Below are positions 41,301-51,987 of a stretch of DNA of 64,000 nt, one piece after another. The position numbers and the translations under genes are program-made. Position 1 is the stretch's first letter, and every line of letters begins with the position of its first letter. Below the pieces are notes generated by a model, which was not told the DNA's origin, did no database searches, and saw only the letters and a program-made list of their open reading frames with translations. Source of the stretch: Diphasiastrum complanatum (taxonomy: Eukaryota > Streptophyta > Lycopodiopsida > Lycopodiales > Lycopodiaceae); the NCBI GenBank assembly GCA_029204225.1, contig CM055095.1, positions 41,710,219-41,774,218 of the forward strand, read 5' to 3'.

Positions 41301-44178
41301 TCATCCTTGCTCTTTAGTAGATAAACCCAACAAAATCTACTAAAATCATCAATGAAAGTTACATACATCTTAGCACCTCCATTGCTAATTGTAGTAACAC
41401 CATGAATATCCGAATGCAAGAGAGAAAAAGGCATCTTAGATCTAGATATAGATCTAGTATATGGCAATCTATGTGATTTAGACAAAGCACATTCTTCACA
41501 AACATGATTCAAGCAAGTAAGAGACTTGGGAAGTCCCCTTACTACCTCCTTTTTGGCTATTACCTCCAAGGCCTTGTAGTTGAGATGTCCCATCCTTTTA
41601 TGCCATACCTCTTGAATTGACATTTGTTCATTTGCCATGCATCCAACTTGGTTAGCAACAACACATGCATCAAGCTTGAACAATTTCCCTTGCCTTTTCC
41701 CTTTTGCAATGATACTACACCCCTTTTTGATCAAGCAAGCATCACCATCAAACTCAACTTTGAATCCTTTGTCAAGCATTTGGCTTACACTAAGTAAGTT
41801 CTTGGTAATGGATGGAATGAGCAAAACATCTTTCAATTCTATATTCCTATTTGTAGAAAGTGAAATAGGAATTGTGCCAATCCCCTTGATTGCACACTCA
41901 CCATCATTTGCGGTATAGATTACCTTCCTATCACCATCAAATGCCATTAAAGATGAAAAATACTCTTTATGATATGTCATATGAGAAGTGGCTCCACTAT
42001 CAATCCACCAAGGATCAATGTCTCCATGATTAGCCAACAAGCAAGATGACATAACAAAAGCATCATTTGAAAGAAGCTCATCCCCACCCTCATCAATAGT
42101 TAGATTGGTTTGCTTTTCCCCTTGATCCCTCTTTTTCTTAAAACAATCACTAGCAAAATGCCCTTTGACTCCACAATAGAAACATTTTAGCTTAGATCTA
42201 TCCTTCTTTTTGCCAAAAGTAGAGTGCTCACCTTGGTCTTGCCCTTTAGACCAATTGCTTTTACCTTTGCCCTTGAACTTGCCTTTAGAGAACATTGCCT
42301 CCTCTTCTCCTCCTTGAGATGTAGAAGATGCTCCCACTCTTGCTTGCAACCTGAATTCTTCAGCCAACAAGACCTCTTGCAAGTCTCCAACACTTGGTAA
42401 ACATTTTTGGATAGCATAACTTTGAACAAGATTAGCATGATCATCCAACAAGCCATTGAGAATCACTTGAACAAGCTCCTCATTATTTATGCCATCATTA
42501 ATGCATGCTAACTCATCATTCAATGCTTTAACTCTCAAAACAAAAGCATGTCCATTCTCACTCTTCTTTTGCATACAAGAAAAGATTTGCCTTCTTAAAG
42601 TCAACACTCTAGAAGTAGACTTGGATTCATAAACCTTCTTCAAGGCTTCCCAAGCTTCACTAGATGATGTGCACTTACCAACCTCTTTGATAAGCTCATT
42701 TGTCACATTCATCTTGATCATGTGAAGGGCTTTCTTTGCCCTCTTGTCATACCTCAATTGTTCTTGAGGTGCCAAAGGTCTCTCCTCCACACCTACAACA
42801 ATATCCATCAACTCATTCATCTCAAGCAAAGACTCCATCCTTACTTTCCAAGTAGAATAGTTGAGGGAGGTAAGCCTATCATTGCTTTCCAACATGTAGC
42901 CTCCATTTGTAGCCATGTTGCAATGATTGATCTCTGATCTTTGACCTGTTCCAATGCACTAAGCACTCTCTTGAATCAACAAATGAAACACAAGAAGAAA
43001 TCACAAAGATTTGGAACCTAAAACCTTACTTTTTCTCTCTTTTCCTCACTTTTTCCTTAATTTTAGCCACTAGTTTTATGATTTCTTGATCAAACCAAGA
43101 CCAAACCTCAATATACTTGCTTTTCCCTCACTCCTAAGATTGAAATACACTCTTGAATCATTCAGCAAACTGAAAATCAGAGGGTTACATCAATTTTGAA
43201 GTTTTTGACATGAAGAAGCAAGAAATTGAATCAAAAAACTATATGCTAGAATGGAAAACTAATAGGATCTTGTTGGATCTTGCATCTCCCTCTTTCCAAA
43301 ACAATTTTTGTCTCCTTATTCTGATAAGTACAGAGGGAATTCGCCCTACTTCAATTGAAATGCATACAAATGATGTTTTGATCACAAAGATCCAATTTCT
43401 ACACATAAATCAACAAGATTTTTAGCTAGAAACTTGATTGGAATGCTACAAAAGCAAACTCGCCCACAAATCTCTTCTAAATCTGGCAAAACCTGCACAT
43501 TTGGCCGCCTAATGCTCTGATACCATGTGAAAAACTCAGATCCAAAAGATGCTAAAGTTTCATAAAGATCTTGGCCATGGAAGTTATGCACATCTAGATT
43601 GAAAAAATGATAGAAATTGTGATGTTAAGCATACTAAACATCAACTAAACATCAAAATCTGATCATAAGCTTCCACAAACAGAAACTTGCTGTCCCTGTC
43701 CGTACTTCAGAGCCTACAACCTGCATTTCACACGTGTGAAGCCATAGCAACAAAGAAATCACAATTCTAGTGGCTAGAATGCAAGATATGAACAAAAAAG
43801 TGAGAGAGAAGAAGATGGACCTTCAAAGAGCATAACATTCATTCAATAGAATGAAAATGAGATATGTACATACTCGTGGAGATGGCTATTTATAGCAGCC
43901 ATAGTGCCTCTTGGCCACTTGTCTTATGATAGGCTAAAATTGGGGTCCAATAGGATTCACCCATATACCTAGAAATTTGGTCAAATAGGAATGCACCAAA
44001 TTATGAGCCAATAGAAGAGCTCCACACTCGACCTCCTCTAATTAATGTGACCTCAAAAGTAGTGTACACATACTTTGGGCCTCTACATACATGTATGAAC
44101 CTATCTCTAACTTTTATTTGGCCATAGGCCTACAAAATCTCAAGTTAGGAAAATACTACTAGTTGACAATTTTTCACA
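38318..44178 (-). mobile_element. Young Ty1/copia element, looks whole
   Basis: A 5861-bp element on the minus strand. LTRs 38318-38970 and 43526-44178 are each 653 bp and show no difference by eye. A 5-bp duplication GTTTT flanks it (38313-38317 and 44179-44183). The primer site TGGTATCAGAGC (43525-43514, minus) abuts the 5' LTR, and a purine tract GAAGAGGGAG abuts the 3' LTR. One continuous frame joins gag and pol. The matching LTRs imply a very recent insertion. It split the interior of the older element at 35214-46077. Confidence 0.95.
38966..42916 (-). CDS. Copia gag-pol polyprotein (1316 residues)
   Basis: Gag, protease, integrase, reverse transcriptase and RNase H in copia order. Gag opens MATNGGYMLESNDRL and includes a CCHC zinc knuckle (CFYCGVKGHFASDC). 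The protease site is WWIDSGATSHMT. The GAG-pre-integrase block (HKRMGHLNYKAL, CEECALSK) precedes an integrase core with LHSDIHG, CLRSDNGGEYIS and QQNGVAERKNRT. The RT has NAFLNGDLEEEVYMEQPE, KSLYGLKQAPRSWYARLN and YVDDIILSGG. RNase H shows GFSDSDFAGD, ISLSSSEAEYKAL and a HIEVAYHFVRE tail. A length near 1300 is normal for a plant copia polyprotein. It looks whole. Confidence 0.95.
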   Translation of the reverse strand: MATNGGYMLESNDRLTSLNYSTWKVRMESLLEMNELMDIVVGVEERPLAPQEQLRYDKRAKKALHMIKMNVTNELIKEVGKCTSSSEAWEALKKVYESKSTSRVLTLRRQIFSCMQKKSENGHAFVLRVKALNDELACINDGINNEELVQVILNGLLDDHANLVQSYAIQKCLPSVGDLQEVLLAEEFRLQARVGASSTSQGGEEEAMFSKGKFKGKGKSNWSKGQDQGEHSTFGKKKDRSKLKCFYCGVKGHFASDCFKKKRDQGEKQTNLTIDEGGDELLSNDAFVMSSCLLANHGDIDPWWIDSGATSHMTYHKEYFSSLMAFDGDRKVIYTANDGECAIKGIGTIPISLSTNRNIELKDVLLIPSITKNLLSVSQMLDKGFKVEFDGDACLIKKGCSIIAKGKRQGKLFKLDACVVANQVGCMANEQMSIQEVWHKRMGHLNYKALEVIAKKEVVRGLPKSLTCLNHVCEECALSKSHRLPYTRSISRSKMPFSLLHSDIHGVTTISNGGAKMYVTFIDDFSRFCWVYLLKSKDEVFDVFVKFKVAIETQFTTKIKCLRSDNGGEYISNKFKAFCDEHGIKREYTCPRTPQQNGVAERKNRTLCESAKAMRLNANLPKPFWSDALLCANFLCNRWPSVVLEGKTPFEALFGMKPNVKFLRTFGCICYFNITLDDRTKEDPSSRKGIFVGYSEVSKAYRIYVPSIKKVFTSRDVIFDESNIPKVVSSDDGVVATNVLDDNGVDDTLDVDVEEASSSQIPRRTPRHKVKPSRLTYDDKGKQVVDGSNYAFLTSFDVPSCVDEARQKEEWIQAMDLEFEALMKNNTWRLVELPKGKSAIGCKWIFKVKTNQDGSINKLKARLVAKGYAQEHGIDYEETFAPVAKMVSIRVIISLATLYGWDLWQLDISNAFLNGDLEEEVYMEQPESYVSHSKPNHVCFLQKSLYGLKQAPRSWYARLNSFLLSQNFTMSEYDHSLYFRISANDVTILLIYVDDIILSGGNKEDIEDIKKALKKEFEVHDLGLLSYILGIEVIRTSQITFISQEKYAISILNRFHMVDANPIDTPMESHVKLTIRGNERSFEDITLYRKLIGSLIYLTITRPDLSYCVGRLSQFMQDPSIEHWKLGKRILRYISGTKDFGIVYRGSSPNLFGFSDSDFAGDLMDRKSINAHAIFIGDGAISWMSKKQATISLSSSEAEYKALTSCTKEMVWIKRMIMELHLLDFSESPIIFCDNLSAQSLASNPVFHARSKHIEVAYHFVREQVLAKEIKLEHVPSKECVADIFTKALGKDLFFKHRTSLGVLSKSMLKLVEEGV

Positions 44179-46082
44179 GTTTTCACTAGCATTTGTGGAA
44201 GATCGAGATCAAGCATTGATGAGATCTTGTTGGATCTAGATCATGTGTTTGAGAGGGAGTATTTTCAGAGGTTCAGGTCTAAAGATATTCATGTCTTTGA
44301 TATCTTTGATGATCAAGAGAAAGGTAAGCAAGTGGAAGCGACTCACTTTGCTTTACTCACATGTTTTGGAGAATCTTCTTGTGTAGATGATGCTATGCAA
44401 GTGGATATTGGTTCTCATGGTTTTCATACTGGAAAAGCAAGTAATGGATCTGGAAAAAAAAAATTTGTTCAATGAATTTGATGGTCAAGTTGATGATCAA
44501 GAGGTTGTTCTCAAAGGGCTTCAACAACACAAAAGGAAAGGTGGCAATTTGGAGCTAGTCAAGAGCATCAAAGGAGAGGTATTTGGAAAAGATGTTATGG
44601 ATCTGTTTTTGCAGCTTATTGAAGACTCAAGTAAGGTCAAAGAAATAGCAAGGAAGTGTTGTTCAAGTTTACTTTACTTGTTATATGAGCTATTTCATGT
44701 GGATGTGTGCAAATTGTCAAGATATGGAAAAACTAGCTACATTGTCTTGCAATATCTTATTGTTGGAGTTGTACTAGCATTCTTGGCTGGTTTTGCTGAT
44801 GGAAATGAAGATATTGGAGGCTCATTATATCACTCATCCATGATCAAGTTCTCAAGTTTTGAGCTACTTGATGCCAATGTTTGGATATTGTCATTTTTTG
44901 GTGAATGCATAGTCATTTTCTTGTGTCAAGTAGATCTTGAAGATGGACTATTGCAAGCTACTTGGTTTATGGAGTTATGTGATGCTGGATTTGCATCATT
45001 AATGTACTCACCTACTCATGGATTTCCAAGGTTTGATGATATCTTGTGGCAAGATGGAGATGGAGGCTCATTCATGGAGTTTTATGGTGGAGACATATCA
45101 AGAAAGGACAAAGTTGGAGGAGACAAGCAAGCAAATGGCCATCACTCACATTTATTGTTTGGTTGCTGTAATTTTCCTGAGATTTCAAAGTTTGAAACAT
45201 GGAGGAATCATTTCATTCACATTCTATTTGTTTCTTCATGTTCTAGTTATATCTTGATGTGTAAAATTGATGTAAGAGATAGTGAAGCATCCAATTTGGA
45301 CACTATTCTCTATATCAATTATGAAAGATACTTTAGAACCTTAGAAATGAGATCTACACTTAGGATGGAGATCATTCTAAATTTGGATCAAATTTCTATT
45401 ATCAAAACTATGCCAAAACTAGTTGAAGAGGGAGTGTGAGAGATTTCAACTAGTTTAGTCATATTTTGGTAAATTGTCAATAAGAGGCCAAAACTCATTT
45501 CAGACTTAGAGATAAACTTTTTAAAGTTATATTAGTTTAAAATACATTCAATAAACACTTTTTGAAAGTGTGGGAAAGTTGGTAGTCGAGTTTGAGAGAG
45601 ATTCAAATTTGAACTTTGGGTACATTGAATCTAGACCCAAAATTAGTAGTTTACATTTTGGAGAGAAAGCCAAATGGCCAAATAGGGTTTGGACACTCTA
45701 TAAAAGGATGTAACTCATGGAGAGACACATCTTTTCTCTTCTATCTCTCATTTCACCATTATACATGGTTCTCTTTGGGTTCTACTACTCATTGGTGCAC
45801 TATCTTGGTGTTATCTTGCAATTCTATGTGTAAAATGGTCATTTATTGCTATTTTCGATTCCACACGTGTGAAATACAGTAGGGTACTGTAATTGTACAG
45901 ACATCAAGTATATTTTATGTTTTGGTTCATGTTTGACCAGTATCTCTTAGAGTTTGCATCTCATTTTATATGTAGATGCTGTTTTTTTCTACATTGGCAG
46001 AATTGTTGGTTTGCTCCTTATTGTAACCAAAGATCAGGGACATGGATTGGATCTTGATTGATCTGAAATCCTTCACATATCA

Positions 46083-47065
46083 TGTATACATGTCAATAAT
46101 GCGGTAGAGCACAATACAGCAGTGGACGAAACCGTGTGTCCTACAAAGCTTATTTCAATCTGTAAAAAAGAATTAAACCTTTATTCTAAAAAAAATGAAG
46201 AATCAATGCTCAGGGCATCTACTTTGTTTATGTCGTCTTCTTCTTCTCTCTTCATCATCTTTTACACGAATGGTGTCCAATATATATATATATTACATAA
46301 TATTAGAGGTGTGTAGATGTGAAAGTACAGAGTGGATGTGCTGTTTGTAGGAGATCGTGGGTGGCTGCAATCGTTGTCAAATCCGTTAGCGCAACTGCAT
46401 GGGGTGAGCATGAAAAGGATGCGACGTCAGTCAGTGCTGAAGTGAACATTGGTGATGATGCAAAACGTGCGTCACTCTTACGAATGGCCTTAGGATAAGA
46501 TTTACAAGGCGTCTTAACTTTTAAAGCACTTTTGGCATTTTCTGAATCTGTGAACACGGTTTTATTGTTGTTTCTTTTACTTCTTCTTCTTTTTTCATTC
46601 TTCTATAGTTACGGTTCTTATGGATCTTCTTCTTATTAGAACAATTACTAAACAAAAGTGTTAGTCAGGTTGCAGTGTGTATTTCACAACCTGTCAGTGG
46701 GAGTCACAGATCCGATACTCAGCTACATGCATAAACCAGCCATGTCACTAGACATAGCTCAAGAAGATCAACGTTATGAAACAAGGAGCAACCCTGCCAC
46801 TATCTACTAAATTAGAAAGCGATCAAGAGTAAGATTAACTACTGAAACAAGGAACAAGAAACAAGTAACTAGATTCCTAACAACATTTTATCAGTCTAAG
46901 AATCAAGAAACACTTATTTCTTGATGCCTAGATTGCTCAAGAACAATCAAGAACTGGAATGTAAGAAAGTATGCAAGATCTACACCACTATTCCAGCCTA
47001 TTTAGTTTATTTGAGTGCTGATTCCTATCTTATTCCACAAACAAGAAATGAATCCTAATCCACAA
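46083..47065. other. Intergenic stretch, no gene seen
   Basis: Flank of the older copia element, with a short (TA)n run near 46281-46292. A minus-strand frame at 46303-46557 resembles nothing known. No repeat of note. Confidence 0.4.
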
Positions 47066-48220
47066 CTAAGCAAGAAACAAGAAAAAAGGAAGCGAACAAA
47101 GATCCATGCTTTTCCAAGTGCCAAGCGGAAAGACATCACCGGTGTTGCAGTGGGTCCTGCAGTGCCAATTGTGGTTGAGGTTCATGTCTAGATTGTCTGG
47201 ACAACTCTTGTATATGGACTTGATTGTTTCATGGTTGGTAGTGCGTGTGTTGGTTTTGTGAAACAAACGGTTGTCGAGGAGGTTGAGTATGTCCTCCTGA
47301 CCAGTTGTGAGGCTGGTTCCTCGAGTTATAATAGCAATAAAGAGAGGTATGCCCCATAAAGTCGCAGATGTCACATTTGATCAAGGAAGTATCTGGGACC
47401 GGTTGGTATGAAGTGCACTCATTGCAAGTGTGTGCACCTCGACAGTGAGGGCACCACGTGTTCTCTCGTCTATGGTGGATTTGGCCACTGGGTAACTAAC
47501 CTGACATCGAGCTTTGGATAGACTTAAGAGTGTTTTGAAACTCTTTCGTGAGTTTCTCCATCTGTTGTTGGTGTTGCTGGTTAAGCAACTCCATCTGTGT
47601 TTTCCACAACTGTTCTCGAGTTTCGTCGTTTGGTCGAGCTTCTTGGACAGCACGATGTGCTCTCCGTTCACATGGTTCATCGACATCAGAGCCCTCGTCT
47701 TCCTCTTGAATGACATCAGACATGGCTTATTTAAATGATGTATATTCATCATTGGAACGAAGTTCACATCTTATCCATTGTGGGAGTCCAACGAGGAATC
47801 AAATTATGAGCATAGACTCAGTGGGTTGTTCTTGTACCTGACTTTTTAATCTTTTAAATTGTTCAATATAGTCACGTACTTTCTCGTCTTTTGTCATTTT
47901 GATGTTACTTAGCTTGACAAAAGGACTTTCTATCAAGCGAAATGGCTTGAAGCGTTTGATAAAGGCCTCCTTCAAGAGTGACCAGTCACGTTTATTTTCA
48001 CGATCAAGGTTAAAAAACCACTCTCGTGCCTGGAGTTTTCTAATCTCCCTCAGCCAGACCCACTTCCTGCCACGTCTACGGCTAGTACCAGGGGGAACAG
48101 GGGAATGGGATGGCTGTACAATGATTATGGCATGGGCAGTGGATTTGGTCCTGGCCATCATTCTCAGAAGAAAAAAATTAACAAAAAGAAGTTTGAACAA
48201 AAGCAAAGTGGATGAAAACA
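47066..48220 (-). mobile_element. Ty3/gypsy-type gag fossil
   Basis: Minus-strand relic. It starts near MMARTKSTAHA (about 48160), followed by a gag block EWFFNLDRENKRDWSLLKEA, FIKRFKPFRLIESPFVKLSN and VRDYIEQFKRL, a glutamine-rich helix (LLNQQHQQQMEKLTKEF), and a cysteine cluster near 47350-47460 (CPHCRGAHTCNEC and CDICDFMGHTSLYC). It resembles the gag relic at 2026-4380. Broken several times; no polymerase or LTR pair seen. Confidence 0.75.
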
Positions 48221-50320
48221 AAAAAATTCACGATAAAAGTGCGCTTGAGATCGATACCGGAACTGAATATCGGTTTTGAGCGCAAGATATACACAAAATA
48301 TTTTAAGAAACGAGATGCGCGCTCGAAAGCGATATTGGACTACTAGCGGTATTGGTCTCGAGCATACTGTGAGAGGGCAGACGCTTGAACGGTGAGAGAG
48401 CACGCTTGAGAGCGATATTGGGAGCGAAAACCGAAAATTTTGCGAAAAAAATGAAAATTTTGAAGACTTATATATACAAAATTTTTGCACATGTGAAAAG
48501 ACGGCCGAGACACGTGTCGTCAGCTAATTGGTCCACATGGAATGTCCGTATTGACAATGATGACTCAATTATGAGGCCATGTGGGCTGGGACACGTGCAC
48601 CAATCCATTTTTGACACGTGTCATTCTCGCACGTGACAGATGTCAGATCAATCATTATAGATACGACACATTAATTTTGACCAATCACAAGTCGACACGT
48701 GTTCCTTCGCTATTCCTCCACACGTGCAAATTTTTTTTTATAAATAAGTCTTTTTCGGCTCGAATTTTCATGCAAATTTACGATTTCTTGGTCGGATATT
48801 GATTTCAAGCATGCCGTTTGCACTAATTACTCTTCGTTGACTAATTTGCGCCTGGAACCGATACTGCCTCGTCCGGTTCGCATTCAAGCGTGCATTGCAT
48901 CTCCTTTCTTTTGTGCTCTATGTTCATGCGCTCAGATTCGATACTCCAATTTGTATATCTCTTTCGAGCGCACATTGCCTTGACGTGCTTGGATTGCTTT
49001 AAAACGACTGTGGAGGAAATGCGCAACAAAGAAGATGATCTACCTTTTGAGGAGGAGTTTCTTAGAATCCAAAGTCAACTTGGTTTTTCACAACCAATTG
49101 TCTATTCACCAACAATATTGACATCGAAAGGTGGACATAATATTGATGTCAGATTATATACTGGAGCTTACTTTGTTTTTTATCATTTTAGAAAACAATT
49201 TTCCTTGATGATTTCGCAATTCGTCGAGGAGAGCAAAGATCTTCTGCTGGAGAATTTTCAAGAGATCATGCACTGGGGCACTATCTGAAGTTTTTCAAGA
49301 ATTAAGAGATAAGTGTTGCCCATTCAAAGTTTCATCAACATGGTGAAACTATGATTATGGCAATCAAAACACTGTCTCATTTTCTTGGAGGACATAATTT
49401 CAATAAGGTGCATAAAATAATTTTTGTAAAGAAAACCATTGCGGTTAAAATTTTAGGATATGGACCAGTAAATTCCATGCTCATATCATCTCATTTTACA
49501 TTGTATGCTGCTTACGTTGATCTGAGTAAGCATGAAAACTATGAGCTATTGGATCCATACGAAAGAAGAAAATTGTTGCATGATTCTAAGTTGCAACTTT
49601 CATTGGAGAAAATATCGGAAACAGAGTAGATTGTGGCCCCCACCATGCATTCGTGTGTGAAGAATGTTGGGTGGAATGGCAAGAAGGTTCGTTTATGAAC
49701 TATAAAGCCAAGTGATCACTCTAGAGGGTCGGTTTATCCTAAAACTTTAAGAGTCAAGTGATTCAATTGAGCTAGCTACCACATGATATGGCACATGGGC
49801 TATACATCGCCCCCGTAAGTAAATGGAGCCAAAGTGTTTATACAAATAGCTATATGCAACATGCTCAGTGAAAAAATAAAGATAATGCACACTGAAAGTC
49901 ATCAAAATTCTATAGTACCTTGGAATGGGTCTCACACATGGGGGTAGCAAGCTTAGAGAGCGATGTGCCAGTTCATTCGAAATGTAATGTTGTATTATGC
50001 TTGCAACCTTCTTGTTGGTTGTAAACCATAATGGAATATGTCTTCCTACTTATCATTGACTATAGACCATAATGAGCATGTAAAAAAGTGAACTTGTGCT
50101 TTTTCATCCTTTGGAAAATCTACAATTCACTAAGCAAAATCCGTTACCCTATGATTCATGTTTATGAGTTCAAAAAATGCATATGTAATAACTTTTATTC
50201 ATGGTACCCCAAATACATTGGTGCACATCAACAAAGTATTGGCCTTTCAAATCATATGCATATTGCATTAAAAAAGGTTGACAATATGCTTTTCATCAAA
50301 ACGCATCTTATTCTTTAAAA
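48221..50320. other. Stretch with unrecognised frames, no confirmed gene
   Basis: Positions 48230-48900 repeat words such as GAGCGATATTGG and GGTATTGGTCTCGAGC in both orientations, perhaps the LTR or leader of the gypsy relic. Plus-strand frames at 48890-49288 (..DDLPFEEEFLRIQSQLGFSQ) and 49351-49629 (..IKTLSHFLGGHNFNKVHKI) have codon-like composition but match no family I know. They could be pieces of one decayed gene or element. Confidence 0.35.
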
Positions 50321-50504
50321 AAAGTGTGATTTTATAATTTTTTTTAAAAATAATTTTTTAATATTTAATTTTCATGATTTTTTAATATTTTGATATTTTG
50401 ATTTTGAACCTTTATAATTTATAATTTTTTTTATTTTATCTTATTTTTTTGCATTTTAATTTATAATTTAATTTATTTCTTCAATTTTCAAAACTTTCAA
50501 GTAC

Positions 50505-51030
50505 TTTCTCTTGCTATACTAAACATAGCAATAGAAACTTTGGCTATGTTGAGCATAGCAAGAGAAACTTTAGTTATGTTGAGCATAGCAAAAGAACAGA
50601 CGTTGAAGTTCCTTTTGCTATGCTCAGCACAATAATGATCATGGGCCTTCATTGCTTTTGTCAACAAAGCGTAGCTACGTTCAACATTTTCGTGATGATC
50701 AACGAAATGTTGAATCTAGGACCATTTTGTTGATGAAGTTGTCAATAAAGCGTAGGACTCAACGAGGGAGCATTTTGAGTCCTATGCTCAACATATGACT
50801 CATTGAAGGAGCATTTTGAGTCATAGGACTCAAAATGGGCCTTCATTGTTTTTGTCGACATAGTAAGTCGATTTTCTATAATGTGAACATTTCTAAACAA
50901 ACAACATATTGACAAATCTTAACAATTCTCGATCCCTTTGCTCGGCTACACGAGAATTTTTTTTAAAATTGCTATGTCGGGAATAGCAATTTTTTTTTTG
51001 CTATGCTTGACATAGAAGAATCTTTTTACT
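50505..51030. repeat. Cluster of GCTATG/CATAGC palindromic words
   Basis: At least four copies of a foldable word of the form GCTATGTTGAGCATAGC occur near 50511-50640, with another perfect hairpin ATTGCTAT/ATAGCAAT near 50970-50995. Between them, a unit containing GAGCATTTTGAGTC and GGGCCTTCATTG is repeated directly and inverted. Confidence 0.65.
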
Positions 51031-51066
51031 ATGTAAATTAAAGATTCGTGTGAAAAAAAAGCTTCA

Positions 51067-51147
51067 CTTATGCTAAGCATAGGTGAAAATCTTCAAGAAA
51101 CAAAGAGAGAGATAGACTTATGCTAAGCATAGGTGAAAATCTTCAAG

Positions 51148-51193
<46 letters not shown>
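51067..51193. repeat. 50-bp tandem duplication followed by (GA)n
   Basis: CTTATGCTAAGCATAGGTGA and the adjoining AAATCTTCAAGAAA occur at 51067-51100 and again at 51117-51150. The second copy runs straight into a (GA)n tract (51155-51193). TATGCTAAGCATA is itself a palindrome. Confidence 0.88.
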
Positions 51194-51195
<2 letters not shown>

Positions 51196-51770
51196 TCCAA
51201 AGCATGGCATCTTGATGGCAAAGGTGAAATCAGTTTGATATTTAATATTGAGCACACATTCCTTGCGCATGAGATGATGTTACGCTGAGGTAGCTCCCCA
51301 CCTTTAAACCTGGTAGCTCGCTTACCAATGCTCGTAATGGCCACCCCTTCCTATCCTATCGTCCACAAGTTCTTGCAGCAGCTAATTGAATCTAATTCCT
51401 CAGCTGCTAGCTGCCACGATGAATATCCAAATCCCGCCTCATGGCATCAATATGTGTCTGGTATAGTTTTCTATTGGGCATGAGCAGCCATACAAGCATT
51501 TGAACCCCTTTCGGAGATTTGCTGCTTCTAGAGAAGCATCTAATCTAGGCAGGCCTTAACTGCTGAAACAATCTGCATCGGAGCAATAGTGATCACAAAA
51601 GATGGATCTGCTTTATCCTTCCGAAGTTGCGTATGCTTTATCGGAAGCATGCACGTACACGCCAGATGTCACGGAAAAGCAAGTTTGAGATATAGATATT
51701 AATGTGAGTCTTTGTTGATGCATGGAGGTATAATTAGATCTAGAGTAAGTTTGCCGGAGTAGCAGCTGGC

Positions 51771-51780
51771 TATATAAAAA
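51771..51780 (+). promoter_or_regulatory. TATA box of the LISCL-like gene
   Basis: TATATAAAAA lies 207 bp before the ATG at 51988, placing a likely transcription start near 51800 and a leader of about 185 nt. The intervening sequence has no strong repeat. Confidence 0.5.
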
Positions 51781-51987
51781 GATTCATTTTATGACAGCGA
51801 TTAGAATGTATGTTTGAGAACTCAAAGGAGAGAGGTTGCTTCAATATGCTGAGGAGATTTAAGGTAGACAAGTCTGAGAAATCTTGACTAGCAGTTTAAT
51901 TTCTCTTTGAGGTAGAAACGAGTTGCTCTTGAGCTTGTGCAGTGCGTGACCATAACAGGAATTCAAATTTCGAAGTGAATTCACAAC

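Larger units (their letters stand above)
35214..46077 (+). mobile_element. Older copia-derived LTR element hosting a younger insertion
   Basis: Outer boundaries are set by the 5-bp duplication TATCA (35209-35213 and 46078-46082). Parts: left LTR piece 35214-35325 (+); gag/protease block 35325-36427 (-); primer site 37017-37028 (-, complement of initiator tRNA-Met); LTR piece 37029 to about 37345 (-); coding-like interior 37346-38317 and 44184-45434 (+); right LTR 45435-46077 (+, 643 bp) preceded by GAAGAGGGAG. The younger copia element 38318-44178 sits in the interior. Parts in opposite orientations show that it was rearranged internally. The gag block keeps a CCHC knuckle (CFYCGIKGHFANEC) and a WWIDSGASSHMT protease site; the plus-strand interior has only faint likeness to copia pol. 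Broken. Confidence 0.85.
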
